A stretch of DNA of 62,000 bases from Cristatella mucedo (taxonomy: Eukaryota > Bryozoa > Phylactolaemata > Cristatellidae). Shown one piece after another: positions 1 to 9,659 of the stretch. Every line of letters starts with the position of its first letter. Position 1 is the first letter of the stretch. The notes beneath the pieces were generated by a model. The model ran no database searches. It was not told where the DNA came from and saw nothing but the letters and a program-made list of their open reading frames with translations. Location: assembly GCA_009760855.2 (NCBI GenBank), contig WPIO01000004.1, forward strand, positions 3,720,001 through 3,782,000. The letters run 5' to 3'. The position numbers were made by a program, and so were the translations under genes.

Positions 1-449
1 TGCATCGACTTCAAGGTCCTTTCCCTTTTAGGTCCTTTCATTCGCATGCTCTGGCTTACCTAATACTGAATGTGAAATACTTATTGCCCTCAGGCCTCCC
101 ATCGCGACAGCCGCCCGATAGCTCTCGTCGATTAGCTGCACCTCTAATCAATATCAAATCATTTGGAAACCGTGCCTTTAGTTCCTGAGCACATAAAGTC
201 AGCACCTCTGACCACTGACATGACGACATCCGCTGACTTGACGACATTTAAAGCAATACCAAAAACCCGTATGTTCCTCACTGCATATGCTTTTGCTCAT
301 GAAAATCTTTATTTACATGCTCATGCGTGTTACAATCGCGAACATTATTTTTCATTAACCTGTTGATGAAATTTCTTTAGCCCTGTGTGCAGCGCCTAGG
401 AAGAGATTTAGTTTTCCTACGGCGACATAAAAATGTTACATTATTATTG
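1..449 (+). mobile_element. LINE-A fragment, 3' part of an L2/CR1-like non-LTR element
   Basis: The stretch matches the end of the reverse-transcriptase ORF and the 3' UTR of the copy at 54926-56335. The line 'gacttcaaggtcctttccc' corresponds to the conserved region after the LHWLPV motif. It ends near 449 in the family's terminal pattern (gcgcctaggaagagattta, then cattattatt). It is decayed, with no open frame. It lies downstream of the last visible NOMO exon, so it is probably intronic to NOMO. Confidence 0.65.
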
Positions 450-832
450 CTGTCAAATGAGGCATCAGAACTGATTGTGAATACAATATTGCAAGCAGAT
501 TTGCTCAACCCAGAGGTCACTGGCATGAGTCGGATCAAAAAGAAGAAACAGGGAGCATCACAATGGCAGCTCAAACAACACGTGATGATCAGAAGCCACT
601 CAAGCTGACCGAACTAGGCATCGGCAGCAAGCGATTCAGTAAGTGACTTCATTTATAAAAAAAACAGCTCAGGAACCAGTTCAATCTGTCACACCAGTGT
701 TCAGAATTCCAACAATAGATGCAGAAATTCGAAGCCCGAGTGCATAACCGTAGCTGACCAGTGAGAAGGGTAGTCAAACCATGGCCGCCGGTAAGCTATG
801 GCGAAGGGTGAATGGGGCTATCAGCAGCCTAC

Positions 833-1001
833 CTCGATCACCAGACGTACTCCCACGGGGGCCGAGATGCAAAATGTGCCGTCCCTGTTGGTGGTAGCGA
901 TCGTGACCTTGGACGGGTCACCTTCCGGGTAAGAGCGCAGCGATCTGGCACTGGCACCAGCAGCTGTGTCGGTAATGACTATCTGGCCGCAAATGTCGAA
1001 T
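833..1001 (-). CDS. NOMO: NOMO exon (FDICGQ domain start)
   Basis: 169 bp, entering at phase 2 and leaving at phase 0. The acceptor is ttccag before position 1001 and the donor gtaggc follows 833. It encodes FDICGQIVITDTAAG and later NRDGTFCISAPVGVR, matching human NOMO FSVCGQISII and DAHGSFCFKAKPGTY. The exon that should follow (LTLKPQTFPLTV region) is not visible in 1-832. Confidence 0.88.
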
Positions 1002-4000
1002 CTGGAAGGTCAAGGAAAGAGCCGTCAGCAGATGCCAGACGTGAAATGACACAAGCCATGGGCATGCTTCTAAACAAAACTTTGGCACAACATAAAACAA
1101 AAGCAAAGCAAGAGATGGGCAAAAAAAAATAAAAGCAGATGCGCCCCAAGCAAATTAACTGCGGCTGGCGGCCAGAAACTGGAGTCAAGCATCACCCAAT
1201 GACAGATGTGCAGGGCAGATATCGACGGTGCATTCACATTGCAGGCTTGCCGGAATGAAGCCGCATCGTGCGGTCCGGTGCAAGGATATAGAATTGGCAC
1301 ACGACGACGTGCCGTCCAGGTAATTGAATGCCAAAATATTCGCGTTGAGCTCACACAAGAGCCAGAAAAGTCTGAGATCCCCAAGCAGACACTGGGGTTC
1401 AAAACTCGAGTCAGCACTCTTTCATTGCTTACGCGTGCTCTGACACTGCCTATCAGTTGACACGCTTCCTTTACCAAATATTTAACATGCCTCTAAAGGA
1501 GCTAGTTATCTTAAGGAGCTACACCTTTATATAATTCATTTGTATGGCACTCTAAAGGAACTTAATCTCTATTCAGGCGCTTAACATATGCCACGGCTGG
1601 CTCGAGCACAGACCTCGGCCAGACTTTGGTCGAGGCGAGCACCTTAACTACTGGGTCAAACGAGCCCAAGGTATTATTCTTATTCTTATTCAGTTCATTC
1701 GTTCGTTCATTCATTCACATACGGGAAAGCCAGTGCCGAGCAAGCATGTGAGAGCGCACACAAAGGGAAGTTATCCAGTCCGACAGGTCAAGATCAACAA
1801 ACTAGTTCGAAGAGGCAATGCCTTCACTCGCCTAATTCGAAGCTGACACGGCGAGGCATGACAGGTCAACTCTGATTCCCGCGCGGATCCGCACGCTCCC
1901 CGGGCAGAGCACCCTGGAAGCGCAAGTGCTATGCTTGAGCAAAATGGTTCTTCGCCCAATGGCACGGTGCTTCCTCTTCCCGAACCAAGTCACGTGGGTT
2001 CGAGTCCTGCAGTGGGCGATCCTTTATTGCCCACTGCAAGCGGTGGTGATAGCCCGCTAAGGCTGTTCTGCTGCTATATACATGAGGCTGTCGCATCAGC
2101 TAACTTTCAACTACCTTTTTTTACTCTAACGGTAGCGCACCGAAGTGCTGCCCCACAAACCAGCTTCAGGAGGCAACAAGCTCACACACCCGAAAAGAAA
2201 TGCAAGATTTTGGTGGTCACACACAAGAAGCCGCAGACTTGCCCGAAAAAGTAGCGTTCTCTCTGGTCAGCCAGCAACCACATCGCCAGGACTACTTGCT
2301 CAAGAAATGCTGCACCGAGTTCCCTCATGCTTCACTAAGTACCAGCATGCCATCATTACCGCAGACATCAACGATGTGCGCACCACAGAGGCAGAACGAA
2401 TGGACTAAGCCGCCTCGTCTCGTGATTCCCATCATTCTATCCCCGCCAAATATAACTGTCAATAAAATTGCCGCACGCAGAAATGTAAGCAAACCGTAGG
2501 CATGCATGCAAGCGCACGCCATACCTGTCAGGCAGCACGTCAGAAAAAGTGGGCGTGGTTGGCGTGACTTTGTGCTTGGACGGGCTGAAGTGCATGTGCT
2601 CTGCTGTGACGCCGATGCTGTACACGCCAGACTTGACACCTGCCAGCTGGAACGATCCGCTGGCGTCCGTCGTGGCCACGTACTTGCCGTCCAACGACAC
2701 CTTGGCGCCCGCCACAGCGGCACCCTGCAAGGCGAGCGCCATCGCACGTGATCAGCGCAAGCGAAGGCAGCCGCTGAGAGAGAGAGCCGCGTGGCTGCCG
2801 CCGCTGCGCACGGCCGAGCACCCGAGCGCAGCGGTCGGATGGGCGGCCACGCAGAGCGAGTGTCAAAATCCTGAGGGGCGTGACGAAATTGACTGGCGAG
2901 TGGCACGACGAGTCACTGCCGTGTACAAGGGACCGCGATGTGACGCGACGATTGATCCCTGAGCAGCCTCATGCCACTCCCCCCTCGAAGCCAAGGGCCG
3001 CAGCAGCCAAGCAACCGTGTCTAACCGTGCTGAGCCACCTGTGAGCGTGGGTGCTCACTATGGCCCACCATGGCCCACCAGCACGTCGGTCGGAAGGATC
3101 TGGCAAACGGCCACCACAATCGTGATGCGTGAGATTCACAAGGCTGGCAAGGCATTTAGTAATAATAATAATAATAATAATAAAACAGGTGCATAGCATC
3201 CCGAGAGAGCTAACACACTTTCCAGGCACTGTTTGGGTAGGTTGGAAAGGAGCCGTGTCAATTGATTATCGGATCTCAGAGCTGGTTTGGTCCAGCGGTT
3301 AAGGTGCTCGCCCCGACCAAGGTCTGGCTGAGGTCGTGGGCGCGAGCCCCGAGGCATATGTGAAGCGCCTGAATAGAGATTACGTTCTCTTGGGGTGCTA
3401 TATAAATGAATTATATTATATATATTTATATATTCCTGGCATTGCGGCCCAGAATTCGTACCTAAATTTGCTTCAGAGAGTGGGAATTATCTGTCTGCCT
3501 TACTTCTTTTGGAAGATAAATCAATGCATCAACAGGACAAAAGCCTAAAGTGTTCTTCGAAGTGGGTCAGAAAATAGTTTCGTGACTCGTCTGCTATCGT
3601 CATGAATTGGCCCGGAATTTGAGTTTAGTTGCCCGATTAAAACTCGCTGTGCATTTAAGGGATGACTTAGCCGAGTCACTGAGGAGCAACCCAAATCTGC
3701 CTACTCTGCCGGCAGACGAGCTTTTCGATCGGCTTCGAATGCTGCAGAGTAAGCATAGCATGTAAGGTTTAGAAGCTAGTGGCTTCGATGCCTAGCCAGG
3801 AGCAGACTGTAATCAAGAACCTGGTAGGGCTACCTACTTCTTACCGACTAAAATACTCTGTCTTGCTTCTGCGAGCTTATTTTTACTCTCATCATGCGCA
3901 GCTTTTGCAAAATATTAGCCTGGAAGTCCAACGACCGACCCCGTCGGCTACATTGTTGGGGTGCAAAAAACCGTGGACATGAGGTGTAAATGAGGCCATT

Positions 4001-6416
4001 GAACCAGCCGACCTTTACGAACGCGCAGAGCAGCGGGAAGGTTGCACATCAGCTGAGACCATAGTCGTGCATGTGCACAGCCGCTAAGTGGTCCACAGCA
4101 AAACCTTGGTGCCGCTGCGTACCTTGGCCGAAGAGCGTACAGTACCACTGACAGCAAATCCTGTTACCAGAAAGGGCTGCTACAATAACAAAAAAAGAAA
4201 AGCGCTTTACATTCGTTGTAAGCAGAAGGCTTAGCCACTTGAGAAAGCCAAGAAAGCTGTAAACGCCTTCACAGAAACGAAACAGGAAATACTAACCGGA
4301 AACCTAAAGGAATCGTGGTCGACGGCAAAAGTCTCTTTCGATGGACGGACTTCGAACGAAGTCAGCTGACCTTTATAAACAGGTACCTTCAAGACCAAGT
4401 CGTCCAACATTTTTAAGAAGGCTAGTCAAGGGGGGAAATTGTCAGCTTTTTGCACACACCGGCAGTCGAAGTACAAACTGCATATGGGGGGGAGTAGGGC
4501 GATAGATGCGCAGCTCTGAGCAGTATAGAGGAATAAGTCACGACCCTGCAGCTGCACTCACCATGTAATAACGTCCAACAGGGACGCTGCGAAACGTGAA
4601 AGTGCCTTGCTCGTCCGACGTCACCTGACAGAGGACCCTCTTGTCAGCAGAGTATTCCGCATTGGGTGCTTCATTGCAGCCGTACACTTCCTGCAACGAT
4701 GGTGGCAGCCGAGGTGCGTGGATCGAGCCGGCGGCTACATGAAGCGAATATCATGTCGGCCACGAACTGCTGCAGTGTGTCGAGCACGAGCCGAGGGCGA
4801 CACAGCACAGCTGCGCACGCACCGGACTCGCTTCGGTGTCGGAGAAGAGCAGGAATGATACGCCCCGCACGGACTCGCCTTCGCTCTCAATGCTGCCCTG
4901 TAACAGTCCGCGAGGTCGCAGTGATGAAGCGATCGGCACGACTTGAGCGAAAGAGGACGGCGCAAGCTCCACAGCAGCGCGGCTTGCGGTTGACGAAAAT
5001 CACTGCAGTCAATCCGAAATCACAACAAAAAAGAGCATGAACGAGGCGACTCGTGGCATCCAGTGGAGAGGCGTGCAGTCACTTCTCACCGTAACGTCGT
5101 AGCCGTGCACGACGAGCGAGCTGCCTGCATCGCCTGTCACCTTGCTCACTTCAACCAGAGCCGACGCCTACGGCGACAGCAGAGAGCAGACGACAAGGTC
5201 AGCCATCAGCAAACGTGGGGCAAACGTGTGGGCTTCGCACGCCTGCGCCATGCAAGTCGCTACAGCGTGTCCGACCGGGCGCAGCGCTACTGCATACTTT
5301 CTCGAACTGCCACACCGGGTGCGATGCTTCCACGATGTATTGGCCAGGGAGAACGTTGGCGAAAATGTACCTGCACGAAAGAGCTCAGAATGCAAGCCAC
5401 TATTCGAGCACCTTGCATGCACATCCGGTGCATGCACATCCGGTGCAGCACAGCGTGCGCCCTCGGCTACACAGCTACCTGCCACCATCGGAGGTGATGG
5501 TGCTCTGCTGCACTTCGCCAGCAGCACTCTTCAGGTTCACCCGAACACCAGCCGGTCCCGTCTCGGATAAGGAGCTGACCACCTTGGTAAGAGCAAATGA
5601 CTGCACATGTGCCAGCGCAAGCACACACTAATTAACAAAAAACCGCAGCAATAACGGTTGGCACTGACAGCGTCAAGAATGAATGAACAGCTTTCAGCTT
5701 TGCTCGAAAGCCCAGATATAGAGCATGATGGTAGCTTTCGATACAGAACTGTCGGACGTGACATTCCCGTAAGGCTTGCCTTGCGTGGGGAGGCCTGCAC
5801 AGAGGACGAGACGATACGGCAAGCAGAACTTTGGATTTTCTCCCGTCAGGCTCGATCCTTCAACTGAGTGAAGGGTGTGCCCTAGCAGACCGTCTCTATC
5901 CTTATTCTTATTAGTCATAATAAAACATTTGTAAGGCACCCCAACAGAACTAAATCTCTTTCTAAGCACTTTGAATACATCGGTAAAGAAGCATGTCAAT
6001 GAATTAGCAGTTGCATGCACAATTTCAGCCATCATAAGCACATAAAAGACAATTCATACATACGAAGGTAATGCTGTAATTAACAGGTAGATTTTTAGCT
6101 TCTTTTCAAATGTTGAGTCAGGAAATGGCTTAATGACGGTCGTTAGTGACTTCCAGGCTCAATAATGATCATAAAAAAACATTTGCACGGCACCCAAGAT
6201 ATATCTGCTGCAAGGGAAGCTTTAGGAAAACAAGAGCAGAAGGTGTAATCACTGATACATCTTACACTATCGTTGCGCAAGAAGCAGCACTGGCGGCTCG
6301 AAATAATCGGGCATTAAGTAAATAGCCTTCATTCCTTATTATGCTAGACTGTCTCAACTTGCTATCTATGGTTTGATTGGCAAGCCAAAGGCCGGCTCTA
6401 CAGACACGAAAGAACT

Positions 6417-6457
<41 letters not shown>

Positions 6458-6484
6458 TACACACACAAACAAATACACACACAA

Positions 6485-6516
<32 letters not shown>

Positions 6517-7606
6517 CACATACGGCACATAAGGACATCAATAAATGGAGTGTCACATGCAGCAGCCTACAGGCTGCTGTGCAAGGAGAGGGCAGCGTGA
6601 GCTGATGGAATCAAGCTGCCGTTACAATGGCACACGTTACAATGGCACACGACCAGCCTCGGCATCGAACAGGTGCTGATCGTGGTGGCTTGGAACAGAG
6701 GCATACCTTTCCGATAAGACCGAAGCCGGTGAACTGGAAATTGATGTCTTCCCCTTTGCTGCAGGGATCCGACGATCCATCAACTTTAAGTGTGACGCGA
6801 TCCGGTGCTGCAGGAAATAGTAAATGCAAAACATCGGCATAACAATCACACAAGTGCTGGGAGGGCGACAGCGAGGTGCCTGGAACAGTTCAAAGCCTGC
6901 AGACAGCGGCAAGGAGCAGTGCTCAGGCCCCCCACGGGGGGGGGGGAGGGACAAGCGGTCATAGGCTGTTGATGAGAAACAGCCACACACAACGAGGAAA
7001 ACTGCACTTTCACGAGTACAAAAACCAGGCCCTCTTCACCACGAGTCATCTTGAGTCCTGTCCAACGAGATGCCGGCCCGACGCCACCTCGGCTCTGCCC
7101 TTTCTTGTAGCCCACCGAGCACGAACAGCAGCAGTAGCCACAAAGACACGCAGCAGCGCTGGTCTGTGCAGCGCCCAGGTGCCCGTGTGAACGAGTCCCT
7201 CTCTCGCCGTCATGCTCAGAAACAAGGCTGCAGCAATCACTGGCCCAGCAATCACTGGGCGATGCTGAGGCAATCACTGGGCCATGCTGAGGCGATCACT
7301 GGGCCAGGCCACGGCAATCACAAGGCCAGGCTTTGGCGATCACTGAGCCAGGCTGCAGCAATCACGGGGGGGGGGGGCCAGGCTGCAGCAATCACGGGGC
7401 CAGGCAGCCGCCGGGGCATCAGCAGCGTCTGCAGCTGCTCCCATGAGGTGGTAGCTTCGGCAGCACTCACTTAGGCCCCATCCGCTCGGCGGCTCGACCT
7501 GTAGCACGTATTCACCCTTCTCATACACCGGTATCATGTAGTATCCGTTGTTTGGTGCACACTCGGCCTCATCCTTGATATTTCCTTGCTTGGTGTACAG
7601 CCTGAC
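833..7606 (-). CDS. NOMO: Nodal modulator (NOMO), partial gene, ten exons, 3' end beyond window
   Basis: NOMO is a type I ER membrane protein made of a string of beta-sandwich (carboxypeptidase-regulatory/CNA-B-like) domains. It works with nicalin and TMEM147 in the BOS complex of the multipass translocon. Exons on the minus strand, 5' to 3': 7606-7471, 6807-6707, 5582-5479, 5370-5298, 5167-5090, 4897-4823, 4690-4562, 4386-4297, 2724-2525, 1001-833. The first eight join in one frame (786 bp, 262 codons) and the last two join in frame (369 bp, 123 codons). Family matches include ECAPNNGYYMIPVYEKGEY, CSKGEDINFQFTGFG and GVSFLLFSDTEASP. Human NOMO has about 20 more residues (around VFHVMGFSVTGRV) between the exons ending at 4297 and starting at 2724; I could not find that short exon. 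The N-terminus (signal peptide, GCGGFVKS region) and everything after about residue 430 are missing from what I can see. Exons are clearly GC-rich at third positions. Confidence 0.92.
1531..1666 (-). mobile_element. SINE-1 copy (tRNA-derived)
   Basis: Read on the minus strand it has an A-box-like head (gacccagtagttaaggtgct), a degenerate B box (tgctcgagcc) and a tail with agagattaagttcc and caaatgaattat. It belongs to the same family as 3283-3424 and 40566-40705, and is probably inside a NOMO intron. Confidence 0.7.
1950..2105 (+). mobile_element. SINE-2 copy (tRNA-derived)
   Basis: Holds a perfect RNA polymerase III B box GGTTCGAGTCC at 1997-2007. The shared body follows (gggcgatcctttattgccca, then caagcggtggtgatagc) with the tail ctgctgctatatacatgagg. 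Related copies sit at 7810, 27525, 36010 and 47698 (+) and at 21390 and 59336 (-). Confidence 0.75.
2525..2724 (-). CDS. NOMO: NOMO exon (GAAVAGAKV / SDVLPD)
   Basis: 200 bp with acceptor ccttgcag and donor gtatgg. It encodes GAAVAGAKVSLDGKYVATTD through TPTTPTFSDVLPD, aligning with human GVPEAVVTLNNQIKVKTKAD through APNTPQLADIIA. It leaves at phase 2, which fits the phase of exon 1001-833 (split Arg codon). Confidence 0.92.
3158..3245 (-). mobile_element. LINE-A 3' terminal stub with (AAT)n tail
   Basis: An (AAT)n run at 3159-3182 is followed by the reverse complement of the LINE-A 3' end (gagagctaacacactttccaggcac). It is heavily 5' truncated. Confidence 0.55.
3283..3424 (+). mobile_element. 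SINE-1 copy (tRNA-derived)
   Basis: Has an A-box-like head (tggtccagcggttaaggtgc), a B-box-like segment (gtgggcgcgagccccga) and the family tail gtgaagcgcctgaatagaga followed by gttctcttggggtgctatat. The tail resembles the end of LINE-A (gtaaagtgcctagaaagaga, gttctctgagggtgctttat). It lies in a NOMO intron, antisense to the gene. Confidence 0.78.
3594..4121 (+). pseudogene. Unrecognised coding-like relic, antisense in a NOMO intron
   Basis: Two separate frames read like protein. At about 3594-3762 a 57-codon open stretch contains LVARLKLAVHLRDDLAESL and LPADELFDRLRMLQSK, a leucine-rich amphipathic pattern ending in TAA. At about 3985-4086 another contains AIEPADLYERAEQREG, also ending in a stop. 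They are in different frames and have no start codon, promoter or splice context. I read this as decayed mobile-element coding sequence, perhaps gag-like. I do not recognise the family. Confidence 0.25.
4297..4386 (-). CDS. NOMO: NOMO exon (VPVYKG / VDHDS)
   Basis: 90 bp, phase 0 on both sides, acceptor cttgaag, donor gttagt. It encodes VPVYKGQLTSFEVRPSKE and TFAVDHDSFRFP, matching human IPFYRGERITFDVAPSRL and DFTVEHDSLKIEP. The weak acceptor makes it easy to miss. Confidence 0.88.
4562..4690 (-). CDS. NOMO: NOMO exon (EVYGCNEAP / GRYYM)
   Basis: 129 bp, phase 0 on both sides, acceptor gttgcag, donor gtgagt. It encodes EVYGCNEAPNAEYSADK and CQVTSDEQGTFTFRSVPVGR, the counterpart of human LGCNVSPVPGF and SREDGSFSFYSLPSGGY. 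Confidence 0.92.
4823..4897 (-). CDS. NOMO: NOMO exon (GSIESEGESVRGVSFLLFSD)
   Basis: 75 bp, phase 0 on both sides, acceptor tgttacag, donor gtgcgt. It encodes the start of a beta-sandwich repeat matching human SGSVRSDGEPMKGVKFLLFS almost residue for residue. Confidence 0.93.
5090..5167 (-). CDS. NOMO: NOMO exon (ASALVEVSKV / VVHGYDVT)
   Basis: 78 bp, phase 0 on both sides, acceptor gccgtag, donor gtgaga. It encodes ASALVEVSKVTGDAGSSL and VVHGYDVT, the counterpart of human ASTTVRVTNSNANAASPL and IVAGYNVS. Confidence 0.92.
5298..5370 (-). CDS. NOMO: NOMO exon (YIFANVLPGQY)
   Basis: 73 bp, entering with one base that completes an Arg codon and leaving at phase 0. Acceptor cgtgcag, donor gtatgc. 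It encodes YIFANVLPGQYIVEASHPVW, matching human FAFFKVLPGDYEILATHPTW. Confidence 0.93.
5479..5582 (-). CDS. NOMO: NOMO exon (VVSSLSETGPAGVRVNL)
   Basis: 104 bp, phase 0 in and phase 2 out, acceptor taccaag, donor gtagct. It encodes VVSSLSETGPAGVRVNLKS and QQSTITSDGG, matching human VLSKGQPLGPAGVQVSLRN. The acceptor is chosen because it alone keeps the frame with the upstream exon. Confidence 0.9.
5905..6160 (-). mobile_element. LINE-A 3' fragment, decayed
   Basis: Contains the reversed 3' signature (aaggcaccccaacagaacta, aaatctctttctaagcac) followed by the reversed C-terminal ORF region (gtgacttccaggct). It sits in the NOMO intron between 5582 and 6707. Confidence 0.55.
6419..6516. repeat. 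(CA)n microsatellite with AAAC/ATAC interruptions
   Basis: About 98 bp of CA dinucleotides interrupted by aaacacatac-type variants. Intronic in NOMO. Confidence 0.97.
6707..6807 (-). CDS. NOMO: NOMO exon (CSKGEDINFQFTGFG)
   Basis: 101 bp with acceptor tcctgcag and donor gtatgc. It encodes PDRVTLKVDGSSDPCSKGED followed by INFQFTGFGLIGK, matching human TTVELHVDGVSDICTKGGD and INFVFTGFSVNGK. It enters at phase 1 and leaves at phase 0. Confidence 0.95.
7232..7410. repeat. 22-bp minisatellite, about 8 units
   Basis: Variants of caatcactgggccaggctg plus agg/cgg repeat about eight times, with a G13 run inside one unit near 7364. It lies in the NOMO intron just downstream of exon 7471-7606. Confidence 0.9.
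7471..7606 (-). CDS. NOMO: NOMO exon, most N-terminal one identified (VRLYTKQG / ECAPNNGYY)
   Basis: 136 bp with acceptor atctttag and donor gtgagt. It encodes VRLYTKQGNIKDEAECAPN, NGYYMIPVYEKGEYVLQVEP and PSGWGL. The human counterpart starts at about residue 55, so one or two upstream exons carrying the signal peptide and GCGGFVKS segment are needed at coordinates above 7606. Confidence 0.95.
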
Positions 7607-7809
7607 CTAAAGATGGAGAGACAACAGTTAAGACGATGGTTAGCAAACACACGGCAGTACACAGAGTGACCCATTAGCTTTGGAGAGTCAATCGAATCTT
7701 AATGACACCAAACCGCTCGGGTAGTGTGACATTTTTAGCCGATTGCGCTCGTTCTAGTGATCGATACAAGCAGCCGCGCACAAGCAACCTTTGCCCCTGG
7801 GCTAAGACC

Positions 7810-7972
7810 CAGGGGCAAGGAATGCTCGGTCTTCTCAAGATCCATGTCGTGGGTTCGAGTTCTGCAATGGGCGATCCTTTATTGCTCACTGCAAGCAGGG
7901 ATGATAACCGGTACGGCTCTTCTGCTGCTATACAAATGAGGCTGCTGTTAAATCAGCTAACCTTTTGTTTTC
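7810..7972 (+). mobile_element. SINE-2 copy (tRNA-derived)
   Basis: B box gggttcgagt near 7851 followed by gggcgatcctttattgctca, tgcaagcagggatgataacc and ctgctgctatacaaatgagg. Same family as 1950-2105. A short inverted repeat (cccctgggctaagacccagggg) precedes it at about 7795-7816. Confidence 0.75.
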
Positions 7973-8015
7973 TCTTCAGACGAGCTACCCTGAATGCGCA
8001 CGACCACTTTTTGTG

Positions 8016-9413
8016 TGTAATGTAATGTATCTCCGTCAGTAACTCCACAAAGTCATAAAGACCATGTGGGCATTACGCAGGAGAGTTTTGTATAGCGCAC
8101 TCACAGCCTAAGCGGCTTTCGGTACGCATTCGGTAGCCAACAGACTTCGTCTCACGCAACAAAGAGAAAGTGGGAAGCATAGCAGAGTTAGGAGAGCAGT
8201 TGAGGTAGTGAGTAGCATAGAAGTAGCAGTTCAGGACCGCTGAAAAAGATGTGCCATAGTCGGCAGTTGGAGAGTAGATGTCGTTGCGTAAGAATTGTGG
8301 AAGCGAGTTCCACAGTCTAGGACCTGCAGAGCTAAAGCTTCTGTCGCCAACTGTCTTTAAGCAGAGGAATGGGACAGCTAATTTATTGTCCACACAGGAC
8401 CTCAGGGCACGAACAGGCTGAAACTGATGTAGCAGTTCAGCTAGGTATGAAGGAGCCAAGCCGTGGCGGGCCTTGTGGGTCAGCGTAAGAACTTTGCTCC
8501 GTATCGTTTGCTCAACCGGCAATCATCCTAGCTCTTCCAGCAAAGGTGACACGTGCTCAAACCGCTGGGACTTGAAGACCAGCCTTGCAGCCATATTCAT
8601 AGTCCGCTGTAGTGGCATAATAGCTTTCTTTGATAGCCCAGCCAAAAGGGAATTACAATAATCAAGCCGAGACAGAACTAAAGAGCTAGTTAAATTTTTT
8701 ACAAGCTACTGTGGGAGACAGCTTCTAATCTTGGATAGGGATCGGATGTGATGGCTAGCTGTAGAGGCAGTCTTCTGAATGAAGCTTTTGAAATTGAGGC
8801 AGCTGTCGAACACGACACCTAGATTACGAGCACGTGGTGAAGGTCGCACAATAGCATCGCCTATTAGAACAGCAAAGCCTTTTAATCCAGCCACACGCTT
8901 AGGGTGTCCTATGAGAAGCAGTTCGGTTTTATCGTCATTTAATTTCAGGAAGTTTTCCGACATCCAGGATCGAATATCGGCAAGGCAAGCATTCAGTTTC
9001 TCAGTTGCTGCAGCAGATTCCGACGGTTTAAATGACAAATACAACTGAGTTTCGTCAGCATAGAAGTGATATCCTATTCCATGGGCCTTAATCACTTTTC
9101 CCAGAGGTTGCGTATAAATGGAGAACAGCAAGGGACCAAGTACAGACCCTTGAGGGACTCCACAGGTGACCCTTCTCATGTCTGAGACCTGACCCCCACA
9201 CGACACGGATTGAACACGATCAGACAAGTATGATTTAAACCACGCCAGTGCTTCGTCTGCCAGACCGATCGTTGTTCTCAGTCGTTCAAGCAGAACTTCG
9301 TGATCAATGGTGTCGAAGGCAGCAGACAGATCTAGCAGAGCTAGCATCTGTGAAACAGCACCCTTCGCATTCGCACCGGCACCTCTTGTATGGGCTCGAT
9401 CATTTGCAAGCAT
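8016..9413 (-). mobile_element. LINE-B, 5'-truncated non-LTR retrotransposon with dead reverse transcriptase
   Basis: The minus strand encodes the C-terminal half of an L2/CR1-like reverse transcriptase in one frame. Visible are [20 protein letters not shown], a GVPQGSVLGPLLF block, the catalytic-site variant FYADETQLYLSF (YADD changed to YADE), [14 protein letters not shown] and, downstream, [13 protein letters not shown]. The frame is interrupted by TAG at 8706-8708 and by TGA at 8523-8525; the TGA stands where the conserved Trp of the WLPV motif belongs. The 3' end at about 8016 carries a short (TAATG)n-like tail. The 5' end stops abruptly at 9413 against a minisatellite. The altered catalytic motif and two stops mean it cannot be active. 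Pieces of the same family lie at 10915-11045 (+), 11335-11620 (-), 14930-15010 (-), 20217-20545 (-) and 22108-22216 (+). Confidence 0.88.
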
Positions 9414-9415
9414 TC

Positions 9416-9640
9416 AAGTATCCTTTGCATGCACGCATCTACCCCTTGCATGTGCACGAACATGCATGTGCACATATACCCCTTGCATGTGCACATCTAA
9501 GCCTTGCATGTACACGAGCGCCGTTTGTACGCACACGATCACCCCTTGCATCCGTACAAGTATCCATCGCGCACAAGTGAGCGGTATGCACATATGCAAG
9601 GCTTGTACACACGCAAGAGCGTCCCTTGCATGCACTGGCA
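9416..9640. repeat. Degenerate minisatellite around CCTTGCATGNNCAC
   Basis: The motif ccttgcatg plus a cacg/cacatct segment recurs at irregular spacing of about 21 to 42 bp, with some inverted copies (atgcaagg). It abuts the truncated 5' end of LINE-B. Open frames across it are translations of the repeat and are not genes. Confidence 0.8.
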
Positions 9641-9659
9641 CCAGCGACCATGTATCACG

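Noticed and set aside
3283-3360. Possible tRNA gene (A and B box-like sequences)
   Set aside because: The same head recurs with a long conserved tail in many places and has no tRNA cloverleaf or anticodon stem; it is a SINE.
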